Shown: positions 51,442 through 59,633 of the stretch, piece by piece
How the letters are laid out: each line of letters begins with the position of its first letter
Position numbering within the stretch: position 1 is the first letter of the stretch
DNA from: Paenibacillus glycanilyticus NBRC 16618
Lineage (GTDB): Bacteria; Bacillota; Bacilli; Paenibacillales; Paenibacillaceae
NCBI RefSeq assembly: GCF_004000805.1
Contig: NZ_BILY01000002.1
Location: 1 to 64,000 of the forward strand
Length of the DNA: 64,000 nucleotides
Direction: 5' to 3'
Made by a program: the position numbers and the translations under genes
Notes under the pieces: generated by a model
The model's input: only the letters and a program-made list of their open reading frames with translations
The model's database searches: none
What the model was told of the DNA's origin: nothing

Positions 51442-52566
51442 TTAATCGGTAAATGACAGCCAGCCTTCTCTTGCCGTCAGCATGCGCCATAAACCGTCGG
51501 GAATTACAAGCTTCTTCTGCGAGCTTAAGCTTAAGCGGGACTGAATCTCATCTTCACGTCCTTCTTCAACCTTCTGTACCCAATCCGGATCCGTCAGAAG
51601 CACGCGGCCGATGGCAACAAGCGGAATACCCGTTTGCTGAGCTTCGATGGCGTCATCCGCCGAATGAATCGACCCTACGCCGATAACCGGTACGCGGCCG
51701 GCTACACGCTCCGCGATCCATTCCAGTCTTGTTTTGCTATCATCCGCGCCGCGCGCCGGCTTGGAACGGAAATCGAACAAGGAGACATGGAGGTAATCCA
51801 AATCCTTCTGCGCAAGCTCATCCAACAGGCGGAAGGTGTCCTCCATCGTAAGTCCCGGCGTCTCCGGTTCTTCCGGAGAGAATCGGTATCCGACCAAGAA
51901 TGGCCCTTTAGCATGCTCAGCCGCAGCGCGTTTCACTTCATCAACAACGGCGAGCGGGAATGTAAGTCTCCGGTCGATATCTCCGCCCCATTGATCGTTT
52001 CTGCGGTTGGAATGCGGGGAATAGAACTGCTGCAGCAGATAAGTGTTCGCGCCGTGAATTTCGACTCCGTCGAAGCCGGCAAGCGCCGCGCGGCGGGTCG
52101 TCTCGCCAAAATCACGGATAATCGCTTCAATCTCTTCATGCTTCAGCTCGCGCGGAACAACATCCGGGCTTTCCGTCGCCGCAACGGCGCTTGCGCTAAC
52201 CACATCGCCGTTCGGCACCAATGCCGGCGGCACACGACGGCCGCCATGGAAAATTTGAAGAATGGCTTTCGCGCCTTTGGCTTTAATCGTCTCTGCAAGA
52301 CGAGTAAGCCCCGGAATCATAGCATCGCTGTCTCCGGCGAATTCCCCGGGAAATCCTTTGCCGTTTGGCGTGACATAAATACATGCGGTAATAACCATGC
52401 CTGCGCCTTCGGACCGGCGGGCGTAGTATTCCAGCTCCGCATCCGTTACCGTTCCATCGTCATTCGAGGATGAGTGCGTCATAGGCGCCATTACAATACG
52501 GTTCTTTACTTCCACGCCATTTGGGAAAGTAAAGGATTCAAATAAAGGTTTGTATTTCTGTTCCAA
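51442..52566 (-). CDS. NADH:flavin oxidoreductase, Old Yellow Enzyme family
   Basis: FMN-dependent TIM-barrel ene-reductase of about 374 residues. Seen: KNRIVMAPMTHSSS near the N-terminus, ILQIFHGGRR, GFDGVEIHGANTYLLQQFYSPHSNRRNDQWGGDIDRR (active-site His/Asn and FMN contacts) and IGVGSIHSADDAIEA with the phosphate-binding glycines. No second 2,4-dienoyl-reductase domain is present. The long open frame upstream has no site, while GGAG lies 8 bases before a TTG at 52566, so translation should begin there. Such enzymes reduce electrophilic alkenes, quinones or nitro compounds. A palindromic operator overlaps its promoter. Confidence 0.88.
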   Translation of the reverse strand: MEQKYKPLFESFTFPNGVEVKNRIVMAPMTHSSSNDDGTVTDAELEYYARRSEGAGMVITACIYVTPNGKGFPGEFAGDSDAMIPGLTRLAETIKAKGAKAILQIFHGGRRVPPALVPNGDVVSASAVAATESPDVVPRELKHEEIEAIIRDFGETTRRAALAGFDGVEIHGANTYLLQQFYSPHSNRRNDQWGGDIDRRLTFPLAVVDEVKRAAAEHAKGPFLVGYRFSPEEPETPGLTMEDTFRLLDELAQKDLDYLHVSLFDFRSKPARGADDSKTRLEWIAERVAGRVPVIGVGSIHSADDAIEAQQTGIPLVAIGRVLLTDPDWVQKVEEGREDEIQSRLSLSSQKKLVIPDGLWRMLTAREGWLSFTD

Positions 52567-52605
52567 AAACTCCACTCCTATCGTATTCTCTTTTTTTCGC
52601 TCATT

Positions 52606-52659
52606 AACTGTAATAACTTTTGTTACTGTAATATTATTATATACAGTTACTGAAGTCAA
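52606..52659 (-). promoter_or_regulatory. OYE gene promoter with inverted-repeat operator
   Basis: -35 TTGACT (52654-52659), 17-base spacer, -10 TAATAT (52631-52636). GTTACTGTA (from 52622) and TACAGTTAC form an imperfect inverted repeat over the promoter, and a further ACTGTAATAAC copy begins at about 52608. Suggests a repressor, perhaps an electrophile-sensing one. Confidence 0.6.
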
Positions 52660-52773
52660 GCAAATAATTGTAAATCTTTTACCCCCTATATTCTGCCCAT
52701 AAAAAAAAGAAGCTGCCGCATAAACAAAAAATAGCGGTACAGAGCTTCCCGCTCTGCACCGCATAGTCTTCCT

Positions 52774-54345
52774 TTACTCATTAGCCGCACGCGGGCGATA
52801 CTCGAAATAATCGTAATAAGCGGGAGCCGAAGGGCCTTCCTCCGTTCCCGCCGCATACATCCCGAGGCATACGCCCGTAAAAGCTCCGTCCGCATCCGGC
52901 GTCAAGGCTTCCGCCGGCAGGGCTCCCAAGCTGACCCACTCCGCGGACGCACCTCCCAAAGTATATAACAGCTCGTATTCCTTCCCGTCCGAACGGATCG
53001 ACAGCCGGACGGGAACCTGCTCCTTAATTGGAGTAAAAGCTTCCGTCCCGCTTCCTTGCGCCAATGCCGTTACAAGAATGCCGGTCTGTCCGTCTTTCTT
53101 CGTTATTCCTACCGAATAATAGGACTTATCGCTCAGCCGGGCGGCAATCCCCGCTTGCTCGCCTTCTCTTCCCGGAGCAAAGCTCAGCCGGGTCTCGATG
53201 CTCATCCGGTGATGCTGCTGGCGGCGGCATACGAATACATGGGCTCCGCCGTCGCGAAGACCGTTGGCATTGCCGCGTAGTCTAAGGCAGCCTTCCCTCT
53301 CCGTTAACGACAGCTCCTCCTGTCCAGGGATCACTCGGTTATGCATCCATTCGAGGCCAAGCCCTTCGGAGGTAAACTTGGTGGTCACGGGATTGTCCAA
53401 GCAGGCCGCAAAGGCCTTACTCTCCCGGATGGCCGGACCTTCCATCACCATTGCCGCATGACCTTCGTTATTGTCGATCATCGGCCAGCCGTCTTCACTC
53501 CAGCGAACGGGCGCAAGGAACGTCTCCCGGCCAAGCACGCTGCCCTTCCCGCCTTGCGGCCGGACGCCAAGAAACAACGCCCACCACCGGCCATGCACGT
53601 CATCCAGCAGCTCGACATGGCCGGTGTATTGAATCGGATGATCCTTTAACCCGTTATGCGTCAGAATCGGATGCGGCAGCATTTCGAACGGTCCGTAAGG
53701 AGTGATGCCTCGGCCGATAATCTCCCGGTGCATCGGCCCCGTTCCGCCGGATGCGGTCATCATGTAATACAAGCCGTTTATTTTGTACAGATGCGGCCCT
53801 TCCACCCAAGGCCCTTCATCCCCCTCAAATACGACAAGCGGCTCCGATAATGCCTCGCCCGTCAGGATATCGATCTCGTATTGGATAATATGGGACGTCT
53901 CGCCAAAGCCGGCCTGCGCCGATACGTATACTTTGCCGTCATCGTCAAAAAACAGCGAAGGATCGATGTTGCCGTAAGGTATCCGAATCGGGTCGGACCA
54001 TGGCCCTGCCGGATCCGTTGCGGTTACATAAAAATTGCCGATCCCGTACACATCCGTTGTAATCATGTAAAATACGCCATCATTATAACGGAGCGTAGGC
54101 GCGTAGATGCCCTCCGAGCTGTTGCGGCTCCGAAGATTCACCTGGCTTTCCCTGGTCAACACATGGCCAATCTGCTCCCAATGAACCAGATCCTTGCTGC
54201 GAAATACCGGAACACCCGGAAAATATTCAAAGGTGCTGGTCACCATGTAATAATCTTCGCCTGCCCGAACAGCGCTTGGATCCGGATAAAAGCCCGGCAG
54301 TACCGGGTTCCGGTACGTGATCTTGCCCGTTAATGCGTGTGCCAT
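52774..54345 (-). CDS. GH43 beta-xylosidase/arabinofuranosidase
   Basis: About 523 residues, no signal peptide, cytoplasmic. Removes xylose (or arabinose) from short xylo-oligosaccharides. Seen from ATG 54345: general-base Asp22 in FYPDPSAVR, pKa-modulating Asp128 in NIDPSLFF, acid Glu182 in WVEGPHLYKING, and a C-terminal beta-sandwich (from about 320) as in GH43 xylosidases. A longer open frame upstream crosses a hairpin and is rejected. Last gene of the glucuronoxylan cluster, corresponding to xynB in the JDR-2 arrangement. Confidence 0.9.
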   Translation of the reverse strand: MAHALTGKITYRNPVLPGFYPDPSAVRAGEDYYMVTSTFEYFPGVPVFRSKDLVHWEQIGHVLTRESQVNLRSRNSSEGIYAPTLRYNDGVFYMITTDVYGIGNFYVTATDPAGPWSDPIRIPYGNIDPSLFFDDDGKVYVSAQAGFGETSHIIQYEIDILTGEALSEPLVVFEGDEGPWVEGPHLYKINGLYYMMTASGGTGPMHREIIGRGITPYGPFEMLPHPILTHNGLKDHPIQYTGHVELLDDVHGRWWALFLGVRPQGGKGSVLGRETFLAPVRWSEDGWPMIDNNEGHAAMVMEGPAIRESKAFAACLDNPVTTKFTSEGLGLEWMHNRVIPGQEELSLTEREGCLRLRGNANGLRDGGAHVFVCRRQQHHRMSIETRLSFAPGREGEQAGIAARLSDKSYYSVGITKKDGQTGILVTALAQGSGTEAFTPIKEQVPVRLSIRSDGKEYELLYTLGGASAEWVSLGALPAEALTPDADGAFTGVCLGMYAAGTEEGPSAPAYYDYFEYRPRAANE

Positions 54346-54381
54346 GAATCGTTTTGCCCCGCTTCCTTTAATTGAGATAAG

Positions 54382-54409
54382 GAACGGAGTCCCGCGAAGG
54401 ACTCCGTTC
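54382..54409 (-). other. Intercistronic hairpin between GH10 and GH43 genes
   Basis: Perfect 11-pair stem (54382-54392/54399-54409), 6-base loop, no strong T-run. May reduce read-through or mark an RNA-processing point. Confidence 0.6.
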
Positions 54410-54419
54410 AAGTTCACGC

Positions 54420-55436
54420 TTATTTCTGCCAATCGGTTATTTTTCCGAATGATGCTTTCGGCTCGTGCTTGGCATCAAACACAAACGGCCAATTTTTCCG
54501 TCCGCGAACCGGGAAGTTATCCAGCCAGGTGTAATCGTCGGCCGCGCCCCAGAACGTAACGGCGGTAATCGCCTCTTTGTACTCGCGGAACAGCTCGAAT
54601 ACCTGCCCGTATCGTTCCGCCTGCCGCTCCAGCAAGTCTGCCGTAGGCTCCGTCAGATCCGTCCGCTTATCGTCATGATCGAATACCGAAATGTCCAGCT
54701 CCGTGACCTGCAGCTTAAGCCCCGTTGCCGCGTAACGCTCGATGGCCTCGCGGATCTCGGCAAGGCTTGGACCGTTCAGATTCCAATGTCCCTGCAGGCC
54801 GATTCCGTGAATCGGCACTTGCTTAGCCTGCAGCGATTGAACGAGACGGATAATTTTATCCCGCTTCTCCGGGTTGCACTCGTTGTAGTCATTGTAGAAG
54901 AGAAGCGCTTTCGGGTCGGCGGCATGCGCATATTCGAAAGCTTTCGCGATAAAATCCTCTCCGGCCAAATTCAGCCATTTGGACTCCCGGAGCCAGACAC
55001 CGCTTTTATCCTCAATCACTTCATTCACAACATCCCAGCAATAAACGATACCTTTATAGCGGCCAACAACGGTATCGATATGGCTTTTCATCCGGGCAAG
55101 CAGCGTTTCTCTATCGACTGGCGCCCCATTCGCGTTTTGGAATACCCAATCAGGGGTCTGATTGTGCCACACCAACGTATGCCCGCGCAGCTTCATGCCG
55201 TTTGCCGCCGCAAAGTCGGCGATCTTGTCCGCCGCTTCGAACGTATAAGCCTCTTCGGAAGGATGCACGCTCTCGAATTTCATATCATTCTCGGCGGTAA
55301 CGCTGTTGTAGTGGGCAGTAAGAAGTTCCTTCTGGGATTCAATCGTCGTCAGATTAACCGCTGCCCCAATATCAAAATAATCCTTGTACACGGAACGAAG
55401 TGCCAGCATTTTTGAAATAGATGACATATTCTGCAC
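54420..55436 (-). CDS. GH10 endo-1,4-beta-xylanase, intracellular
   Basis: About 338 residues without signal peptide or binding modules, so it acts inside the cell on imported (methylglucurono)xylo-oligosaccharides. Seen: acid/base Glu139 in WDVVNEVIED, nucleophile Glu246 in LQVTELDIS, GHTLVWHNQTPDW and WGAADDYTWLD. The start is uncertain: GTG 55436 has AAGGA 8 bases upstream, TTG 55439 is 5 bases away, and ATG 55427 is 17. It follows the GH67 gene by about 18 bases and equals xynA2 of the Paenibacillus aldouronate cluster. Confidence 0.93.
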   Translation of the reverse strand: MQNMSSISKMLALRSVYKDYFDIGAAVNLTTIESQKELLTAHYNSVTAENDMKFESVHPSEEAYTFEAADKIADFAAANGMKLRGHTLVWHNQTPDWVFQNANGAPVDRETLLARMKSHIDTVVGRYKGIVYCWDVVNEVIEDKSGVWLRESKWLNLAGEDFIAKAFEYAHAADPKALLFYNDYNECNPEKRDKIIRLVQSLQAKQVPIHGIGLQGHWNLNGPSLAEIREAIERYAATGLKLQVTELDISVFDHDDKRTDLTEPTADLLERQAERYGQVFELFREYKEAITAVTFWGAADDYTWLDNFPVRGRKNWPFVFDAKHEPKASFGKITDWQK

Positions 55437-55454
55437 CAACTCTTTCCTTCTAGA

Positions 55455-57518
55455 TTAGTAAATCACCCGGTTACGGGCATCCGGAATGCCGGATTTGCGG
55501 AAGAAGTACGTATTAACGATATCTCGCCATTGCTTGGCATTCTCAAGCTGCCGGTTCATGCGGCCCGTTACATGGCGGAACCGGTCGCCGTCAACAAGTC
55601 CCTCGAGCTCCTGCCAGCGGCCAATCCAATATTCAACCCGCTCCACGCCGGCGAAATGCGTATCGTAAATATGCTGAATAACCGTCTTGCCCGATTTCAG
55701 CCGATGCGTGTAAGGCACATGATGGAAGAAGAGCAGCAGCTCATCCGGACAAGCTTCCAGGCTGTCGTAGATCTCGGCATTAGGCAACGTATATTGGCTG
55801 CTGTAGCCGGTACCCGTCGCCACGGTACGATCAACCCCAATTCCCTTATGGTCGGCAAAATGGTACGTTCCCCACTTGGAATATTCGTAGCCGTCAATAT
55901 CCGGTCCGTAATGGTAATGAGGCGTAACCATCCAGCCTACGCCAAGCGGCGCCGTATAATTCTCGTAGATGGACCACGATTCCAAGAGGAAGTTTACAAG
56001 AACCTCTTGAACGTCCTTATTGCCGCCAAACGTTTGGACGGCCCACTCCGCCGCAATCTCCTCCGAAGACAGCTCCGGATTCCAGATCAGGCGGCCGTAG
56101 CCGTACAAATTCGCCTGCGCGAGATGATGCCCGGTCCAGTTCTCGTCATTGCCGATATTGCTAACGGCCGTAATGCCGCTATGCGTATAGGCATGAACGC
56201 TGCCTGCCGCAATCTCCTTCACCGTGCTGCCCGCGCCTTTGACGTAAGTATCAAAGTTCAAGACTTCCTTCCACTGCGGAATGAGGAAGCAGACATCCTT
56301 CTGCTGGCCCGTATATTCCTGGGCAATCTGGAATTCCATCATCTGGTTGGTATGCTCCATCGCGCCAAAAAGCGGCGAGACCGGCTCGCGGACCTGGAAG
56401 TCCATCGGACCGTTCTTGATCTGCAAAATCACATTGTCCTTGAAACGCCCGTCCAGCGGCTTAAAATGATCGTAAGCGGCGCGCGCGCGGTCGGTTGAAC
56501 GGTCACGCCAGTCCTGGTGGCAGTTGTAGACGAAGCAGCGCCAGAGCACAAGTCCGCCGTACGGCTCCAATGCTTCGGCCAGCATGTTGGCCCCATCCGC
56601 ATGGTCGCGTCCGTAGGTAAACGGACCGGGACGATTCTCGGAATCGGCTTTCACCAGGAAGCCGCCAAAGTCCGGAATATAACGGTACACCTCGGCCGCT
56701 TTCTCCTTCCACCAGCCTCGCACGGCCGGATCAAGAGGATCGGCTGTTTCCAGACCGCCAATCTCAATCGTTCCGGCATAGTTCACGCTCAGGAACAGCT
56801 TTATGCCGTATTCGCCAAATACCTCGGCAATACGGGCAACATCCGGCAGAAGCTTCTCCGTAATAAGGAATGTCTCCTCGCGGTGGACGTTGACGTTATT
56901 AATCGCGATGCCGTTAATTCCGACCGATGCCATCAGGCGGGCGTAATCGCGAATCCGTTCCGAATCGGACAGCACGTTGTTATTATCGTAAAAGATCGAA
57001 CGGCCGGAGTAACCGCGCTCCACGCTGCCGTCCATGTTATCCCAATGGTTAATCATGCGAAGGCTGTATTTCGGCGACTCCACCAGATTCAACTGATCAA
57101 TCGCGGCCCCTGACTGCATCAGACGCAGCAGATGGAATACCGCGTACAGCACTGCTTTCTCGGACTTGCCGGCCGCGATGATATATTCCTTCTCCGCTTC
57201 CCGTACGGTTTTTAAGAGGTAGCCCTCATTCGTTAAAGCGGTTACACCGCCTGCCGCATCGTCTACCCAAGTGCCGCCGCCGAGTACCCCGAGCACGATA
57301 AACCTCTGCCGGGAAGGTTCATGCGTAACCGAAGGCGCTGCGCCCAGCATGGAGCGGATTCCCCGCGACAATTCCACGGCGGCCGTCTTCAGGATCCCTT
57401 CCATCGGCACTCCCGCGGGCAGCACGAGCTCACCCATCCAGCCTGCGTATTGCTCCAAGCGCGTTTCATCCTTCACTTGCCCGTATCTTAGCCATGCCGC
57501 GTATCCGTTGTCTCCCAT
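55455..57518 (-). CDS. aguA: GH67 alpha-glucuronidase
   Basis: 687 residues, cytoplasmic. Removes 4-O-methyl-glucuronic acid from the non-reducing end xylose of aldouronates. Seen: [44 protein letters not shown], the barrel motif [31 protein letters not shown] with the acid Glu region, [15 protein letters not shown] and [14 protein letters not shown] holding the other two catalytic carboxylates, and a C-terminal helical region. Length matches the family (about 680). GGGGG precedes ATG by 8 bases, and half of the leader stem-loop element lies before it. A terminator separates it from ytcP. Confidence 0.95.
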   Translation of the reverse strand: MGDNGYAAWLRYGQVKDETRLEQYAGWMGELVLPAGVPMEGILKTAAVELSRGIRSMLGAAPSVTHEPSRQRFIVLGVLGGGTWVDDAAGGVTALTNEGYLLKTVREAEKEYIIAAGKSEKAVLYAVFHLLRLMQSGAAIDQLNLVESPKYSLRMINHWDNMDGSVERGYSGRSIFYDNNNVLSDSERIRDYARLMASVGINGIAINNVNVHREETFLITEKLLPDVARIAEVFGEYGIKLFLSVNYAGTIEIGGLETADPLDPAVRGWWKEKAAEVYRYIPDFGGFLVKADSENRPGPFTYGRDHADGANMLAEALEPYGGLVLWRCFVYNCHQDWRDRSTDRARAAYDHFKPLDGRFKDNVILQIKNGPMDFQVREPVSPLFGAMEHTNQMMEFQIAQEYTGQQKDVCFLIPQWKEVLNFDTYVKGAGSTVKEIAAGSVHAYTHSGITAVSNIGNDENWTGHHLAQANLYGYGRLIWNPELSSEEIAAEWAVQTFGGNKDVQEVLVNFLLESWSIYENYTAPLGVGWMVTPHYHYGPDIDGYEYSKWGTYHFADHKGIGVDRTVATGTGYSSQYTLPNAEIYDSLEACPDELLLFFHHVPYTHRLKSGKTVIQHIYDTHFAGVERVEYWIGRWQELEGLVDGDRFRHVTGRMNRQLENAKQWRDIVNTYFFRKSGIPDARNRVIY

Positions 57519-57529
57519 GCTTTAATCCC

Positions 57530-57556
57530 CCTAATAAGAATTGTCGTGCAAACAGC
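57530..57556 (-). promoter_or_regulatory. Half copy of the leader stem-loop element upstream of aguA
   Basis: Minus strand GGCTGTTTGCACGACAATTC then TTATTAGGGGG closely matches the right half of the fucI leader, but the left arm (ATGCTTTCGAGGTAAGAAT) is missing. Confidence 0.5.
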
Positions 57557-57565
57557 CAGAATTAG

Positions 57566-57602
57566 AAAAACGCGTCCGCCCGATGTTAAGTCGAGGGACG
57601 CG
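57566..57602 (-). terminator. Intra-operon terminator between ytcP and aguA
   Basis: Stem CGCGTCC/GGACGCG (57571-57577/57596-57602) with inner pairing, followed on the minus strand by five T (57566-57570). It would limit read-through from transporter into hydrolase genes. Confidence 0.7.
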
Positions 57603-57612
57603 ATTCAAGCGA

Positions 57613-58533
57613 TTAACCTTTAACGCCGCCTACGGTCATCCCTTTAACAAAGTATTTCTGCAGGAACGGATATACCAGAATAATCGGCAGACTCGCAACA
57701 ATCGTCATCGTCGCACGAATCGAGGTTGGCGTAACCGCTGTCACGCCGCTTTGTCCGGCTGCAAACTGATCGCCCGCATTGGTTGACGATGCCGCCGTAT
57801 TGGAGGTTTGCAATATTTTCATCAACTCGTACTGCAGAGTGCTCAGGTTAAGATGCGAAGAGTTGTACAAAAATACGTCAAACCAGGAATTCCATTGATA
57901 CACCGCTACGAAGAGCGATACGGTCGCAAGAGCAGGCACGGTCAGCGGCAGCACAATTCGCATAAAAGTAATGAATTCGCCCGCGCCGTCGATTTTTGCC
58001 GATTCCATAATGCCGTCCGGCAAGCCTTCGATAAAGGAACGGATTACGATCATATTAAAGACGCCGATGATGCCGGGGATAATATAAACCCAGAACGAGT
58101 TGATCATATGAAGCTCTTTGATCAGCAGGTACCCCGGAATGAGACCGCCGCTGAAATACATCGTGAAAATTGCGACCATCGTTACGAATTTGCGCAAAAC
58201 AAACTCCTGGCGGCTGATCGTATAAGCCAGCATGGCCGTACAGAAGACGGAAGTTATCGTGCCAAGAATCGTACGCAAGGCGGAGATCAGCGTAGCGTGA
58301 TAGATGGATGCTTCATTAAAGATGTAATTGTAGTTATCCCAGGTCCACGTGCGGGGCCAAGCATAAATACCGCCGCGGATCGAGTCATTCGCATCGTTGA
58401 AGGACAACGCGAACATATTAAGGAAAGGATATAGCGTAACCGTCACGACGAGCAACATAAAAACTATATTACTTATATCAAAAATCTTATCCGGTAAAGA
58501 GCTGTACCTGGCTTTGGCCGAACTCTCTTTCAT
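57613..58533 (-). CDS. ytcP: YtcP-type ABC permease (aldouronate importer)
   Basis: 306-residue inner-membrane permease, six hydrophobic segments. Seen: DIVNIV-like start KIFDISNIVFMLLVVTVTLYPFLNMFALSFND, TMYFSGGLIPGYLLIKELHMINSFWVYIIPG (typical YtcP), the EAA loop GIMESAKIDGAGEFITFMRIVLPLTVPALATVSLF, and the stereotyped C-terminus FLQKYFVKGMTVGGVKG. Works with LplB and LplA to import aldouronates from GH10 digestion of glucuronoxylan outside the cell. Confidence 0.92.
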   Translation of the reverse strand: MKESSAKARYSSLPDKIFDISNIVFMLLVVTVTLYPFLNMFALSFNDANDSIRGGIYAWPRTWTWDNYNYIFNEASIYHATLISALRTILGTITSVFCTAMLAYTISRQEFVLRKFVTMVAIFTMYFSGGLIPGYLLIKELHMINSFWVYIIPGIIGVFNMIVIRSFIEGLPDGIMESAKIDGAGEFITFMRIVLPLTVPALATVSLFVAVYQWNSWFDVFLYNSSHLNLSTLQYELMKILQTSNTAASSTNAGDQFAAGQSGVTAVTPTSIRATMTIVASLPIILVYPFLQKYFVKGMTVGGVKG

Positions 58534-58572
58534 GTCGATAGCCTCCTTGCTTCGTCCAACTTTCGGGTCAAT

Positions 58573-59544
58573 CTAGAACAGTCTGCTCTCGCCAAGCCGC
58601 TTCGCAATCGAGTTGGCCGACAAGAGGAAGATAAAGCTAACGACCGTTTTGAACATGCCGGCTGCGGTAGCCAAGGAATAGTTGCCCATGTTCATGCCGT
58701 ATTTCAACACAAATATATCAAGGTTCTCGGAATAGTCCACGGTCATGCCGTTGCCCAGCAAATATTGCGGCTCAAATCCCGATTCCAAAATATTTCCAAG
58801 ATTCATGATCAACAGGATAACGATAACCGACTTCAAGCCCGGTAAAGTAATATGCAGAATCCGCTGGAATCGGTTCGCCCCGTCAATCTCGGCAGCTTCG
58901 TATTGGGAAGGATCAATGGTTGTAATGGCCGCCAAATAGATAATGGTGTTCCAGCCGACGTTTTTCCAAACTTCCGATGCGCCAAGGATGCCCCAGAAGT
59001 AATTCCCTTTACCCAGCCATAAGATAGGATGATCAATCAGATGCATTTTCGTTAACAAGATATTAACAATGCCTTCAGGCGCAAGCGCCGAAGAAATAAT
59101 ATTGGCCGCAACGACCCAGGAAATAAAATGCGGTAAGTAGCTGATCGTCTGTACGACCCGCTTAAACATAACTTGGCGAAGCTCGTTTAATAAAATCGCC
59201 AATACAATGGCGGTAACAAAACCTAATACGAGATTGATGGAGCTCATGACAATCGTATTTCTTAACACGCGATAGAAGGAGTCATCGCTGAACAGGAAGC
59301 GGAAATTTTTCCAGCCTACCCATTCCTGATCGAACAAATCCTTTGCCGGTCTGAACTTTTGAAAGGAGATGGTCCAGCCCCAGAGCGGTACGTACTTAAA
59401 CAGGAACAGCCATAATACAAACGGCATCGACATAAATACGAGCACTTTTTGCTGCATTAACTTTTTGAAAAACAGTTGAAGCCGTGATTCGCTTGATTTT
59501 GGACTCCTGACAACAGACGGTGTAACTTCTTGTATGTTCTCCAC
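58573..59544 (-). CDS. lplB: LplB-type ABC permease (aldouronate importer)
   Basis: 323-residue inner-membrane permease. Seen: VFMSMPFVLWLFLFKYVPLWGWTISFQKFRPAKDLFDQEWVGWKNF, the signature opening of LplB/YteP proteins, and the EAA loop QYEAAEIDGANRFQRILHITLPGLKSVIVILLIMNLG near 205; the end SFIFLLSANSIAKRLGE is also typical. About 40 bases separate it from ytcP. The ATPase must be coded elsewhere (MsmX type). Confidence 0.92.
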   Translation of the reverse strand: MENIQEVTPSVVRSPKSSESRLQLFFKKLMQQKVLVFMSMPFVLWLFLFKYVPLWGWTISFQKFRPAKDLFDQEWVGWKNFRFLFSDDSFYRVLRNTIVMSSINLVLGFVTAIVLAILLNELRQVMFKRVVQTISYLPHFISWVVAANIISSALAPEGIVNILLTKMHLIDHPILWLGKGNYFWGILGASEVWKNVGWNTIIYLAAITTIDPSQYEAAEIDGANRFQRILHITLPGLKSVIVILLIMNLGNILESGFEPQYLLGNGMTVDYSENLDIFVLKYGMNMGNYSLATAAGMFKTVVSFIFLLSANSIAKRLGESRLF

Positions 59545-59586
59545 TTGCTCTTCCCCTCTCTAGCATCCTGCATGAATCCAATAGAT

Positions 59587-59618
59587 CGGAAGGCCGGAAT
59601 CAGCTTTCCGGCCTTCCG
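59587..59618 (-). other. Intercistronic hairpin after lplA
   Basis: Perfect 13-pair stem (59587-59599/59606-59618), 6-base loop, no T-run, between the binding-protein and lplB genes. Likely shields the binding-protein message from 3' decay. Confidence 0.65.
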
Positions 59619-59633
59619 TCTACTTTTATTTGC

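Noticed and set aside
52567-52764. N-terminal extension of the Old Yellow Enzyme
   Set aside because: It crosses the promoter and operator and has no homology to the family; TTG 52566 has a proper ribosome site.
54346-54432. N-terminal extension of the GH43 protein
   Set aside because: It would begin inside the hairpin after the GH10 gene and does not resemble the GH43 start.
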